Shown: one piece after another, positions 47,540 to 57,120 of the stretch
Layout: every line of letters starts with the position of its first letter
Numbering within the stretch: position 1 is the first letter of the stretch
DNA from: Verrucomicrobiia bacterium
GTDB taxonomy: Bacteria > Verrucomicrobiota > Verrucomicrobiia > Limisphaerales > JAEYXS01
Direction: 5' to 3'
Assembly (NCBI GenBank): GCA_036405135.1
Contig: DASWYF010000020.1
Location: forward strand, 124,001 to 188,000
Length of the DNA stretch: 64,000 nucleotides
The notes under the pieces: model-generated
Databases searched by the model: none
Told to the model about the DNA's origin: nothing
What the model saw: only the letters and a program-made list of their open reading frames with translations
Position numbers and translations under genes: made by a program

Positions 47540-49174
47540 ATGTCTGCTCGAATCCTTAAAACTTTGTTGGTGTTGCTCATCGGTTCAGCCGCCCCGTTCG
47601 TTCATGCGGATAGCGGTGCTGATGTGGTGGTGGTCTACAATGATCGCTCCCCGGAATCCAAACGTGTCGCGGAGTATTACGCTGAGAAACGGCAGGTGCC
47701 CAAGGAACAGATCATCGCCCTGCATCTTTCCCGCGAAGAAATCATCACGCGTGAGGATTATAAGAAGGAACTTGAGGAACCGTTGTGGAGGGCATTGCTG
47801 GCGAAGAAACTCATCACGCTACGACCAGATGCGGCTGATGCTACCATCATCGCACCCTCCGTGGCTGAAGCGAAAATCCGTTATGCAGTCCTCTGCTATG
47901 GTGTGCCGGTGAAGATTTCCAAAGCGGTGGGACTGGTTGAAGCTGGTATCGAAAAACTTCCCGAGGCTTTGCGAGAAAATTATGCGGCGGTGGATAGCGA
48001 GTTGTCTTTGCTGCCCATGAAGACGCGCAACCTTTCCATCACGGGCCCATTGAACAGTCCTTTCTACGGCATTACGAATAGTGCGATGCTGCATCCCACC
48101 AACGGCATCTTGATGGTCACGCGTTTGGATGGGCCAAGTGAGGCAATCGCAAAAGGACTCGTCGATAAAGCGTTGGAAGCGGAGAAAGACGGTCTATGGG
48201 GACGCTCATACATCGATCTCCGAAACATCAAGGAGGGTGAATACAAACAGGGTGATGACTGGATCAGACAGGCTAGCGAAGTGACCAGCAAACTGGGCTG
48301 GGAAACTATCATTGATAACAAGCCTGAGACTTTTCCGGCTGCATTTCCTATGAGTCAGGTCGGTTTCTACTTCGGTTGGTATGAGGGAAATCTTTCCGGT
48401 CCGTTTGCCTGGGGGGAAGCGGAGTTTTTGCCGGGTGCTTTTGCATATCATCTGCATTCTTTCAGCGCGGATTCCATCCGGGCCACGAATCGTAATTGGG
48501 TCGGGCCGCTCCTGGCCAAAGGTGTCACGGCGACAATGGGATGTGTCTATGAACCTTACCTTGGCGGTACACCGGACATCGGCACCTTTGCGGTGCGCTG
48601 GTTGCACAACCGGTTCAGTTTCGGTGAAGCGGCGTATGCGGGTTCGCCCGTGCTTTCCTGGCAGACTACGGTGATCGGTGATCCGCTCTATCGGCCGATG
48701 GTCAAGGGGCCAGAGATTCGTCATGCGGAATTGATGACCAAAGAGAATCCGCTCATCGAGTGGTCGCATCTCAAGATCGTGAACCTGAATCTGGTGCGCA
48801 GCACGACTCCGAAGGAGATGATCGGTTACCTGAATCAAACTGCGACTACGCGCACCAGCAATGTGTTGCAGGAAAAGCTGGGGGATTTGTGGATGCTGGA
48901 GAAGAAACCGGAAGAGGCAGCGAAAGCCTATGCCCTGGCGCTCGATTTAAAGCCCACCAAGAAACAACAACTGCGGTTGCTCTTCGCGCAGGCAGATACC
49001 CTCGCAGCTTTGGAGAAATCCACTGAAGCCGTGGATGTTTACCTGAAGATCGAAAGATTGTATCCCGATTATCCGGACATGATGGGGCTCTATCAAAAGC
49101 TGCTGCCTGTCGCTCAAAAGGCGAAACGCACTGAAGTGGTGGAGAAGTGCCAGAAGGCGCTGCAACCAAAGTGA
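47540..49174 (+). CDS. TIGR03790 family protein with C-terminal TPR region
   Basis: A 544-residue exported protein: signal peptide (TLLVLLIGSAAPFVHA), then a TIGR03790 domain with DVVVVYNDRSPESKRVAEYYAEKRQVP, RYAVLCYGVPVKI, GPLNSPFYG, GVTATMGCVYEPYLGGTPD and GSPVLSWQTTVIGDPLYRPM. From about residue 430 a TPR-like region follows (LGDLWMLEKKPEEAAKAYALALDLKP; ADTLAALEKSTEAVDVYLKIERLYPD). The domain family is of unknown function and typical of Verrucomicrobia, Planctomycetes and Acidobacteria. It is probably co-transcribed with the upstream hydrolase. Confidence 0.85.
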   Translation: MSARILKTLLVLLIGSAAPFVHADSGADVVVVYNDRSPESKRVAEYYAEKRQVPKEQIIALHLSREEIITREDYKKELEEPLWRALLAKKLITLRPDAADATIIAPSVAEAKIRYAVLCYGVPVKISKAVGLVEAGIEKLPEALRENYAAVDSELSLLPMKTRNLSITGPLNSPFYGITNSAMLHPTNGILMVTRLDGPSEAIAKGLVDKALEAEKDGLWGRSYIDLRNIKEGEYKQGDDWIRQASEVTSKLGWETIIDNKPETFPAAFPMSQVGFYFGWYEGNLSGPFAWGEAEFLPGAFAYHLHSFSADSIRATNRNWVGPLLAKGVTATMGCVYEPYLGGTPDIGTFAVRWLHNRFSFGEAAYAGSPVLSWQTTVIGDPLYRPMVKGPEIRHAELMTKENPLIEWSHLKIVNLNLVRSTTPKEMIGYLNQTATTRTSNVLQEKLGDLWMLEKKPEEAAKAYALALDLKPTKKQQLRLLFAQADTLAALEKSTEAVDVYLKIERLYPDYPDMMGLYQKLLPVAQKAKRTEVVEKCQKALQPK

Positions 49175-49716
49175 ACGAAAGTCTGGATAACTTGGCGGCC
49201 GCAGTCAGGGCCGCGTATCGTGCTGATGAACTGCGGCGTCTGGATCGCGAGACAGTTCTGAGGGCAGGAATCGAGCCGCTGGATGCGGAGTTTCTCTGCA
49301 CGGTCGGTGTGCCTATCGTGGAGGAACTGGAGATCAGTTTTAATCTGGCAGGACAGCTCCCCACTTTGCAGGATTATCTGAAGGGAAAGCCGCTATCGTC
49401 CTATGCATGGCCTGGACATCTCGTTTGTCTCAATGAAAAGGATGATTGGTTCTTTGCGATAGATCGCGAGCGGGATGGATGTGTCATCAGTTTCGAGCTT
49501 GGCGATGATGCTGAGGCGTTCATCAATTCCAAGCTCCGCTACATGGTCGTCTTTCTGGCGGAGTGCCGTCTTCATTGGATGCGTTATCAGGACAAGGACA
49601 CTCCAAAGGGCGAGTCTTTCAGGATCGCCGAGGAATGGATGAGAAAAGTGGATGAGCGCGGTTTCAACGGGGGCTGGTGGCAGGCAGTGCTGGAGGATAT
49701 GAAGACGTATGGCTGA
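49171..49716 (+). CDS. Hypothetical protein, possibly SUKH/SMI1-like
   Basis: A 181-residue soluble protein. The GTG start at 49171 overlaps the previous stop (GTGA), preferred to an in-frame GTG 24 bases earlier. Residues 30-120 (FLCTVGVPIVEELEISFNL; LVCLNEKDDWFFAIDRERDGCVISFELGDDAEAFINSKLRYMVVFL) recall the SUKH-4/SMI1 pattern of a small ligand-binding domain: early beta strand, central D-x-x-x-G-x-V, and a late F-(I/V)-N-S motif. SUKH proteins include toxin immunity factors. No toxin is adjacent apart from the ParDE-type pair, which is unrelated. The assignment is tentative. Confidence 0.55.
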   Translation: MNESLDNLAAAVRAAYRADELRRLDRETVLRAGIEPLDAEFLCTVGVPIVEELEISFNLAGQLPTLQDYLKGKPLSSYAWPGHLVCLNEKDDWFFAIDRERDGCVISFELGDDAEAFINSKLRYMVVFLAECRLHWMRYQDKDTPKGESFRIAEEWMRKVDERGFNGGWWQAVLEDMKTYG

Positions 49717-49746
49717 TTTGCTGTTGCGACAATGAAGCGGAGAAGA

Positions 49747-50058
49747 TTACATCTTTCCCAAAGCTTTTGGAAATCTCATGGCCCCATGCTTGATATGTAA
49801 AATTTCCAACCGGCTCTCTGTTACACGATAAAAAACCAGATGATTTTCGAATCCATCCACGCGCCATGAACGTATTCCTTTTAAATCCTCACCGCGAAAT
49901 TTCCGAAGTCGGCCTTTAAGAGGATGCATAGCGAGTCCAAGAACCGTCTGGTCAACCGCTGCTAGAAAGCGGACAGCCGCAGCAGGATTGCGTTCACCGA
50001 TGTATTCAAAACAAGCTATCGCATCCAGCTCTGCATCATGCCTGACGAATATCTCCAT
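49747..50058 (-). CDS. ParE/RelE-family toxin
   Basis: A 103-residue protein of the RelE/ParE superfamily. It opens with FVRHDAELDAIACFEYIGERNPAAAVRFLAAVDQTV, has a helix with LAMHPLKGRLRKFRGEDL and the typical late strands RVDGFENHLVFYRVTESRLEILHIKHGAM. ParE-type toxins poison DNA gyrase, RelE-type toxins cleave mRNA; the sequence favours ParE-like but does not decide. It is encoded 26 bases downstream of its antitoxin. Confidence 0.87.
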   Translation of the reverse strand: MEIFVRHDAELDAIACFEYIGERNPAAAVRFLAAVDQTVLGLAMHPLKGRLRKFRGEDLKGIRSWRVDGFENHLVFYRVTESRLEILHIKHGAMRFPKALGKM

Positions 50059-50084
50059 CGGATATTAACAGAGAAATCTGCAGC

Positions 50085-50306
50085 TTATTTCGCCAAAGAC
50101 GCAAAGTGTTTAGGCCGGTATTTCTTCAAGGAACTCCGCAAAGAATGTCGCAGCGCTGTTTCAAGTTCAGGATCGTAATCCTCATGCTCGACCAGTTCAT
50201 AGACACGAAGTGCTTCGCGGATCACTTCATCTTCAGTCGCATAACCGCCCGTCTTCATCTTCTTGGCGATGAATTTCTCCTGATGTGGTGTCAGCGAAAC
50301 TTTCAT
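50085..50306 (-). CDS. ParD/CopG-type antitoxin
   Basis: A 73-residue protein with a ribbon-helix-helix start (VSLTPHQEKFIAKKMKTGGYATEDEVIREALRVYE), then an acidic-to-basic tail (VEHEDYDPELETALRHSLRSSLKKY) that would wrap the toxin. Gene order antitoxin then toxin is standard for parDE. Such antitoxins repress their own promoter; no operator is resolved in the spacer. The pair may stabilise local DNA, by family knowledge. Confidence 0.87.
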   Translation of the reverse strand: MKVSLTPHQEKFIAKKMKTGGYATEDEVIREALRVYELVEHEDYDPELETALRHSLRSSLKKYRPKHFASLAK

Positions 50307-50417
50307 TTCTGAAAATTACTTGGTTCCCACCACTCTGTCAAAGGCAGCTGAAAATCTTCAGAATACAGCTGGCTTTGTCAGATTTGACTGATTCGTTCCC
50401 GCCTGTACGTTGCCCTC

Positions 50418-53186
50418 ATGTCAGCGCTCGAGTTTCAGTTCCATCGTGGTGGCATCTTCCTGCCACGGCTGAATCTTTGGCTCGATCCGCATGACCCCAA
50501 GACGGGGCCGGAAAAAGTTTTTGTCAGTCACGCTCACTCGGATCACACCGGTGCGCATCGCGAAGTGATCCTCAGTGAAGCCACCGCGCTGCTTATGCAA
50601 GCACGTATCGGTGGTGAACGCTTGGAACATCGTCTTCCATATCATCAATCACGCGAGTTCAGCGAAGCTGAGGAACGTTACCGCCTTACACTCCTGCCGG
50701 CGGGGCATATCTTCGGCAGTGCGATGTCATTGATCGAGGCTGAGAGTGGTTCGTTGCTCTACACCGGAGATTTCAAATTGCGTCGCGGTCTCTCTGCGGA
50801 ACCGTGTGAGCCATGCACAGCAGACACGCTTATCATGGAGACGACGTATGGGCAGCCGAAGTATGAGTTCCCGCCCACGGCTGAGGTGATGCAGGGCATC
50901 GTGCGCTTCTGCCAGCAGGCGGTGGATAATGACGAGACGCCCGTCCTCTTCGGCTACTCGCTCGGCAAGAGCCAGGAAATCCTCAGCGGACTCGCGAGCT
51001 CGGGCCTGCCCATTATGCTGCATCCGCAAGTGCACAAGCTGACGAAGATCTACGAACAGCTCGGGCACGTTTTTCCCGCTTACGAAAAACTTGATGCAGC
51101 AACGGCCCGCGGCAAGGTGCTGGTCTGTCCGCCGAATGCGAATCGCTCGGCATTGCTGCGTCAAGTCGGTGTCATCCGCACTGCGGTGCTTACGGGCTGG
51201 GCGATCGATCCCGGGTGCCGTTATCAATCGCAGTGCGATGCGGCGTTTCCCTTGAGCGATCATGCGGATTTTCCCGACCTCATCGAGTTCGTGAAGCGTG
51301 TGGCTCCCCGGCGCGTTTATACACTGCATGGCTTTGCGGCGGATTTTGCACAGACCTTGAGAGACTTGGGTTTCGATGCGCAGGCATTGAGTGAAAGCGA
51401 GCAGCTCTCTTTCAAGTTGGAGATGGATGCGCCCAAAAAACTCATCATGCCCGTTTCACTGGTGCAGAGCGTGTCGGGAAAAAGCGTGTCGCACGATGTG
51501 AGTTTCTTGCGGTTCGCGGAAACATCCCAGTATGTCGGAGCGACTACGAAGAAATTGGAGAAGACGGAACGACTGGCGAATTATCTGGCGACATTGACGG
51601 GTTCAGATCTGTCGAGTGTGGCGACTTGGTTCACAGGGCAGGCATTTGGACCAGGCACGGGCAAGGTGTTGCATTTAGGGTGGTCCATTATCCGGGCGGC
51701 GGTGTGTGCGGTGGCGGGATTGCCGGAAGCGCGTTTTCGTCAAGTGTATCTGAAACACAGTGATACGGGGGAAACTGTCTTCGAAATCTTCTCGCACATA
51801 ACACGTCCGAATCCGACGTGGTCATTGGAGGACATCGCGCAGTTATTCCAGCAATTACACGCCGCGCGCGGTCCGACGGGCAAGACACCGTTGCTCATCG
51901 ACACATTGAAATGTTGCACAGCCATCGAGGCGAAGTATCTGGTGAAAATCCTGACTGGCGATTTGCGGATCGGCCTGAAGGAAGGCTTGGTAGAGGAAGC
52001 AGTTGCAAGGGCTTTTTCAGCGACGGTGGACGAAATCAAACGTGCGAATCTGCTTTTGGGTGACATTGGCGAGACATCCTTACTGGCGCAGGCTGGGCGT
52101 TTGCTAACAGCGGGCTTGGTGCCGTTGCGACCAGTGAAGTGCATGCTGGCTTCACCAGAGAAGACAGCGGCGGATGTATGGGAGCGTGTAGTAGAATGGG
52201 GAGAGCCAGTCAAAGATTCCGCCGAGCCGCATCAGAACCCGGCGCTCCATGTCGCGTGGCTGGAGGACAAGTATGACGGCATTCGTTGTCAGGTGCATAA
52301 GAGCGGTTCCGCGGTGGAACTGTATTCACGTGATTTGAAACTTATCACCGCGACATTTCCGGAACTGGTGGAGAAGTTTCGCCGCGCAGAGGGAAATTTC
52401 ATTCTCGATGGCGAAGTGCTCGCGATGCGAGGTGAGCAGGCATTGTCATTTGGTGAATTGCAGAAGCGCCTAGGCCGCCGCGAGAGCGATCTTTTCATGC
52501 ACGAAGAGGTACCCATCCGTTTCATCTCCTTTGATCTGCTCTGGCAGGATGGGGAGACATTACTGGATCTGCCGCTGCTTGAACGACGCCAGCGATTGGA
52601 AAAACTTCAGGCAGCTACCGGAGCATTTCAACTGGCTTTGGTCACTCAAGCAGAGCAACAGGAAGAAATTGAAGCGGCCTTTGTTTCCGCACGTGCCCGC
52701 AATAATGAAGGGCTCATCATCAAAGACCCGACGAGCCTCTATTCCCCTGGCAGACGCGGGCTCTCCTGGCTGAAACTCAAGAAGGCACTGGCGACGCTCG
52801 ATTGCGTAGTGGTCGGCGCGGAGTGGGGTCATGGTAAACGCAAAGAGGTCTTGAGCGATTACACCTTTGCCGTCCGTGATGATGCGACCGGTGAATTGAA
52901 AACAATTGGCAAAGCTTACAGCGGCCTGACAGATGTGGAGATCGCTGAACTCACGAAATATTTCCTGAAGCATGTCATCCGCCAGCGTGGCCGCTATCAC
53001 GAGGTGACACCGGAGGTGGTGCTGGAGATCGCGTTTGATGCGTTGCAAGAGAGCGACCGGCACACCAGCGGACTGGCGATGCGGTTCCCGCGCATCGAGC
53101 GGATCAGGACGGATAAGACGGTGAAAGAAATCGATACGGTGGCGAATGCGCGGAGGTTGTTACCGGCGAAAAAGGAGGAAGGTTGA
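50418..53186 (+). CDS. Fusion of MBL-fold DNA exonuclease and ATP-dependent DNA ligase
   Basis: A 922-residue protein. Residues 1-340 form the ligase-associated exonuclease (metallo-beta-lactamase/beta-CASP fold): FVSHAHSDHTGAH metal motif, LLPAGHIFGSAM, YTGDFKLRRG, METTYG and LSDHADF. Residues 360-922 form an ATP-dependent ligase: an N-terminal helical domain, nucleotidyltransferase motif with active-site Lys618 (EDKYDGIRCQ), LDGEVLA, EGLIIKDPTSLYSPGRRG, SWLKLKK and an OB-fold end (GAEWGHGKRKEVLSDYTFAV). These usually are two separate neighbouring genes with an Lhr-type helicase. Fusion implies coupled end-trimming and sealing in repair. No Lhr gene is adjacent. Confidence 0.9.
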   Translation: MSALEFQFHRGGIFLPRLNLWLDPHDPKTGPEKVFVSHAHSDHTGAHREVILSEATALLMQARIGGERLEHRLPYHQSREFSEAEERYRLTLLPAGHIFGSAMSLIEAESGSLLYTGDFKLRRGLSAEPCEPCTADTLIMETTYGQPKYEFPPTAEVMQGIVRFCQQAVDNDETPVLFGYSLGKSQEILSGLASSGLPIMLHPQVHKLTKIYEQLGHVFPAYEKLDAATARGKVLVCPPNANRSALLRQVGVIRTAVLTGWAIDPGCRYQSQCDAAFPLSDHADFPDLIEFVKRVAPRRVYTLHGFAADFAQTLRDLGFDAQALSESEQLSFKLEMDAPKKLIMPVSLVQSVSGKSVSHDVSFLRFAETSQYVGATTKKLEKTERLANYLATLTGSDLSSVATWFTGQAFGPGTGKVLHLGWSIIRAAVCAVAGLPEARFRQVYLKHSDTGETVFEIFSHITRPNPTWSLEDIAQLFQQLHAARGPTGKTPLLIDTLKCCTAIEAKYLVKILTGDLRIGLKEGLVEEAVARAFSATVDEIKRANLLLGDIGETSLLAQAGRLLTAGLVPLRPVKCMLASPEKTAADVWERVVEWGEPVKDSAEPHQNPALHVAWLEDKYDGIRCQVHKSGSAVELYSRDLKLITATFPELVEKFRRAEGNFILDGEVLAMRGEQALSFGELQKRLGRRESDLFMHEEVPIRFISFDLLWQDGETLLDLPLLERRQRLEKLQAATGAFQLALVTQAEQQEEIEAAFVSARARNNEGLIIKDPTSLYSPGRRGLSWLKLKKALATLDCVVVGAEWGHGKRKEVLSDYTFAVRDDATGELKTIGKAYSGLTDVEIAELTKYFLKHVIRQRGRYHEVTPEVVLEIAFDALQESDRHTSGLAMRFPRIERIRTDKTVKEIDTVANARRLLPAKKEEG

Positions 53187-53229
53187 AGTGGTGGAAATTT
53201 CACCCGTAATCAGAACAGCAAGATGGCGG

Positions 53230-54687
53230 TCAGGGCTTTTTCAGCCTGATCAAAGCCCGTAATTCATCGGCTCTAGCTTCTCCATTCGCGAGCTGTTTTT
53301 GCGTAAGTTTCTTCTCCACCGCGATCTTGTTTTTGGCGGCGTCCTCGTTTTTCTGAGCAGCTATGCTGAACCACGCATAGGATTCTACCAGGTCTTTTTT
53401 GACGCCTTGTCCATAACCGTAACTCACGCCCAGCATTGTTTGAGACAGGGCATCGCCTTGCTCAGCAGCCAGGCGAAACCATTTCACGGCTTCCAGGTGA
53501 TTGGTGGGCCCGCCTATGCCCGTGCGGTTCCGTGTGCCCATGGCCTGTTGGGATTCCGCCAGTCCCAGTTCGGCGGCCTTGAGATACCATTTCGTGGCGG
53601 CGGCTTCGTCTTTGGGCGTGTGTTCTCCCGTGGCGTAAGCGCGCGCAAGGTTATGCTGGGCCTTCGTATAATCCTGTTCAGCGGCTTTCAGCCACCACTT
53701 CATGGCGGCGGCTCCATCTTTTTTCACGCCTTCACCGTGAGAGTAGCAATTGGCCAGGGAGAATTGCGCGCTATCATCACCTTGATTCGCTGCCAGTTGG
53801 TACCATTTCACGGCTTCCACGAAATCTTTGGTCACGCCCTCGCCATGGAAATAAAGCGCACCGAGCGCGTATTGAGCGCGCGCATACGACTGGTTCGCAC
53901 CGCGGCGATACCACTGATACGCTTCCTCAAAGCTCTTCGGCACGCCGATGCCTTCATAATAGGCATTGCCCAGGCGGTAATGGGCTTCGGCGACATTTTG
54001 TTCCGCGGCCAGCCGCCACCACTGGACGGCGGCTTCCGCATCTTGCACCACGCCTTTGCCGAAGCTGTAACTGTTTCCCACGAGCAATTGCGAAGCGGCT
54101 ACGTTTTGTGCCGCCGCTTGGCGATGCCATTTAAAAGCTTCGGAGAAATCTTGCGGCACACCGTGTCCATTGCCGTAACAACTGCCGAGGTTGGCTTGCG
54201 CGGTGCGGTTGCCTTGCTCGGCGGCCAGATGAAACCAGCGCGCTGCGGCGGTGTAATCCTTAGCCGCTCCGATGCCGTGATAAAGGCAGTCTCCAAGCAT
54301 AAGTTGTGAAGCTGCGTGGCGTTGCTCGGCGGCCTTGCGAAACCACGCTACCGCCAGAGGCTTGTCCTCCTGAACACCTTTTCCTTCCTGAAAGCATAGC
54401 CCCAGATTGTGTTGAGCTTCGGCCAAGCCGCTTTCCGCCGAGCGACGATACCAACGAAAACTTTCCGGCAGATCTTTTTCCACTCCCTTTCCAGTCTCGA
54501 AGGCGACAGCTAAAAAGAACTGGGCCTGGGGATCTCCGGCTTTGGCCTTGGTTTTGTAAGCCGGAACTTGCTGGGTATCAAATTTCAGGCTTTCGGGAAA
54601 AGCCACCCCGGCCATAAAGAGAACCATGGAAACGATCATTGACCATCCGCCCTGTTGCTTTAAGGCAGGTGATGGCCGAGTATTCAT
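53230..54687 (-). CDS. Exported Sel1-repeat (SLR) protein
   Basis: A 485-residue protein with a signal peptide (SMIVSMVLFMAGVAFP), then about eleven Sel1-like repeats of 36 residues. Repeat signatures are A-x-x-x-L-G-x-x-Y-x-x-G-x-G-V-x-K-D and A-x-x-W-(Y/F)-(R/K)-x-A-A-E-Q, seen for example in AQYALGALYFHGEGVTKDF and AVKWYQLAANQGDDSAQ. SLR proteins are scaffolds in signalling and envelope complexes. ATG 54687 is chosen over a GTG at 54705. One repeat (residues about 385-420, AMGTRNRTGIGGPTNHLEA) is degenerate. Stand-alone gene. Confidence 0.87.
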   Translation of the reverse strand: MNTRPSPALKQQGGWSMIVSMVLFMAGVAFPESLKFDTQQVPAYKTKAKAGDPQAQFFLAVAFETGKGVEKDLPESFRWYRRSAESGLAEAQHNLGLCFQEGKGVQEDKPLAVAWFRKAAEQRHAASQLMLGDCLYHGIGAAKDYTAAARWFHLAAEQGNRTAQANLGSCYGNGHGVPQDFSEAFKWHRQAAAQNVAASQLLVGNSYSFGKGVVQDAEAAVQWWRLAAEQNVAEAHYRLGNAYYEGIGVPKSFEEAYQWYRRGANQSYARAQYALGALYFHGEGVTKDFVEAVKWYQLAANQGDDSAQFSLANCYSHGEGVKKDGAAAMKWWLKAAEQDYTKAQHNLARAYATGEHTPKDEAAATKWYLKAAELGLAESQQAMGTRNRTGIGGPTNHLEAVKWFRLAAEQGDALSQTMLGVSYGYGQGVKKDLVESYAWFSIAAQKNEDAAKNKIAVEKKLTQKQLANGEARADELRALIRLKKP

Positions 54688-54843
54688 GGAACTTGATTTT
54701 TGCACCCGCCATTTTTTCCCGCAACAGGGAATTTGTCTTTGCTAGATGCAGATGGTCTGAGATGCGCCTGATTTGCAGGGCTCTTCTCGGTGATCTGACA
54801 AACGAAGGCAGATAGCCTTATATGTGGTGCCGGGTATTTGCTC

Positions 54844-57120
54844 TCAGCGCGCCGCCTGCTGTTTGCTCTTCCCTGTCATCGGCCGGTCACTCGGCGTATA
54901 GTAAGCGATATAACCCAGCATCATCTCATCATACGTCTGCTGGCCCCAACGCACGTTCTTGTTCGGGTCGGGATTCGCCGGATTGCCCGCGCTGTTGTCA
55001 TAGGTCATCGTGACTTTGATCGTCGCGCCAGCCGGGATGAACAGTGGTTCTGCAAGGCGGTAGACGAGCTGCCAGTTGAAGTCATAATGCGGGATATCAA
55101 GCAAGGTGTTCTTTGTGCCGTCATTATATATGACCTCATACTTCGCCGCCTTGCCGCGCAAGTGCATGTGCGGCATGAACTGGAACACATGCACATCTGC
55201 CGGCACCTTGATCTGCGCCGTCTCCGCATGATTCGCCGCTCCGGGAGGAATGTTGATGAACGGATTCGAGATGCCCGCCACTTGCACGACATGCTTCGGC
55301 TCTTCCTTGGCGAAGACAACACCCACGCGGATACGATCGGTGGTCGCTTTGCCCGTGGGTGTGTAATGGATCTGGAAATGCAGGCGTGAACCGGCGGGCA
55401 ATTTCTTCGCCATGCCTGCAGGATAGACCTGTGAACTATTCCCCGGCACATAAGCAGCGAAGAAGCCGTCACGCTCGGCGCGTTCGTCATCGAAGGAATC
55501 ACTGCCTGCCGGTTTTTTCGGTGGACGTACGAAGACGAGCACGTGATGCACCGCCTCGCGTGCGGTCGGTTGAATCTCGAAACCTTGCACCCACTTGTCT
55601 TCGGTCAGACCCGTCTCCACCGAGATGTTCGAGTAAGGCATCGTGCCCGTGGCTTTGATGACGATAGGCTGGGGGATTTGCACGACGAGGTCCGGCTCAC
55701 CGATCAGCCATTCCGCCGGATACGTGCGCGCGATCGGCGCATCGGCAGGATTGCCCACCGGCTTGTCGCTCTTGAGCCAGTTCAGCAGCGTCATTTTATC
55801 CAGTTCGGTCAATGAACGCTCATTCGCCCACGGCGTGATTTCGCCATGTGGTGCGGGTGTGGCAAACCACGGCGGCATCGCACCGCGTTCCACTTGCTTG
55901 CTGATCATGCCTGCATGAGCTTTCACCTCTTCATACGTTTCCAGGCCGAACGGAGCTACGCCGCCCTTGCGATGGCACTCCACGCAGTTGTTCTGCATGA
56001 TGCGTGAAATCTGGTGGTGATAAGTGGTCAACTCAAACTTCAATCCAGACTCCTTTACCTCCAGCGCACAGCCGGGCGCAGTCGTAGCCGCGATCTCAGG
56101 AACCTGACCTTTCAGAAATGCATTCAAAGCATCCGTGAGATAAGTGTCGCGTGCCTCATCGCGTGAATAGCCCAAGCCATATTGATCATCGATTGCACCG
56201 CGATAGATCAAGGTGCGGGCGGCATCGAGCACGAATACCTCTGTCGTCGTTTTCGCGTGTAATGCGTGGTGGAAGGCATCTGCCTTATCATGCACGTAAC
56301 GGCCCTTGAACCCGTGTGCCTTCACATCTTCGCGGATGCTCTCCAGCGTATCCGTCTCGGTCGGATTCACGTAGAGGAATGTCACTCCTTTCGCCGCATA
56401 CTCTTTCTCCAGCTTCGCCAGTGTAGCGGAGTAGCGTTTCCCCACTGGGCAGGAAGTGGTGGTGAAGGCGATCACCAACGCTTTTCCGGACTTGAGATCA
56501 CTCAGCTTGCCTGCTTTCCCGTTTACATCTGTGAAAGCTACATCCGGCACCATCCGGCCTACGCCGACTTCGCTCCCTTTCAATTGCTTCGGACCTTCAC
56601 GCGGAGATTCCTTCGGTGCGCTGACCACGGACTTCGCCTTGCCACGCATCGCGTTCACATTCGCCAGAACAGTCTTCGCCTCTTCCAAAGTCACACCACC
56701 ATCGCCATTCACATCGAGTTGATCAAAGGTCTCCGGACGCGGCAGCTCATCCCGAGTCAGTTTGCCGTCGCCGTTGCGATCCAGCATCACGAACAGGCCT
56801 TCGCCATTGGCACCAGCCTTGGCGATCGATTTCATCGCCTTTGTGTAATCGCGCACCTCTTGGAGTGCCACAATACCATCCTTGTCCTTATCGAGCCGGG
56901 CGAACCACTCCTTGTCCGTCAGTTCCTGCGTGGTGAGCTTCTCGTCCTTATCCTTGTCCAGCTCACGAAAACGCTTTTCCAGATCCCCCACAGATTGCCC
57001 GTGCACAGACAGTCCAGCAATGACCGCCACTCCGGCCAAACTGGCCACCGCCAACACCTTCCGCATTGTCTTAACTCGACTCATGCCCTTGAAGACGTCT
57101 GAAAAAGTATCTGGTTTCAT
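54844..57120 (-). CDS. Multidomain EF-hand/redoxin/c-haem/copper-monooxygenase-like exported protein
   Basis: A protein of about 758 residues. After a signal peptide (VLAVASLAGVAVIAGLSVHG) come four EF-hand loops (DKDKDEKLTTQE, DKDKDGIVALQE, DRNGDGKLTRDE, DVNGDGGVTLEE). Next is a redoxin/thioredoxin-like domain (FTTTSCPVGKRYSATLAKL, one cysteine only), then a cytochrome-type haem motif CVECH, and a copper type II ascorbate-dependent monooxygenase-like region with HHVLVFV, HFQIHY and MPHMHLRGK as copper ligands. Possibly a periplasmic redox enzyme. The combination recurs in Verrucomicrobia, as I recall. ATG 57120 is used; 57084 or 57066 would give a shorter signal. Confidence 0.82.
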   Translation of the reverse strand: MKPDTFSDVFKGMSRVKTMRKVLAVASLAGVAVIAGLSVHGQSVGDLEKRFRELDKDKDEKLTTQELTDKEWFARLDKDKDGIVALQEVRDYTKAMKSIAKAGANGEGLFVMLDRNGDGKLTRDELPRPETFDQLDVNGDGGVTLEEAKTVLANVNAMRGKAKSVVSAPKESPREGPKQLKGSEVGVGRMVPDVAFTDVNGKAGKLSDLKSGKALVIAFTTTSCPVGKRYSATLAKLEKEYAAKGVTFLYVNPTETDTLESIREDVKAHGFKGRYVHDKADAFHHALHAKTTTEVFVLDAARTLIYRGAIDDQYGLGYSRDEARDTYLTDALNAFLKGQVPEIAATTAPGCALEVKESGLKFELTTYHHQISRIMQNNCVECHRKGGVAPFGLETYEEVKAHAGMISKQVERGAMPPWFATPAPHGEITPWANERSLTELDKMTLLNWLKSDKPVGNPADAPIARTYPAEWLIGEPDLVVQIPQPIVIKATGTMPYSNISVETGLTEDKWVQGFEIQPTAREAVHHVLVFVRPPKKPAGSDSFDDERAERDGFFAAYVPGNSSQVYPAGMAKKLPAGSRLHFQIHYTPTGKATTDRIRVGVVFAKEEPKHVVQVAGISNPFINIPPGAANHAETAQIKVPADVHVFQFMPHMHLRGKAAKYEVIYNDGTKNTLLDIPHYDFNWQLVYRLAEPLFIPAGATIKVTMTYDNSAGNPANPDPNKNVRWGQQTYDEMMLGYIAYYTPSDRPMTGKSKQQAAR

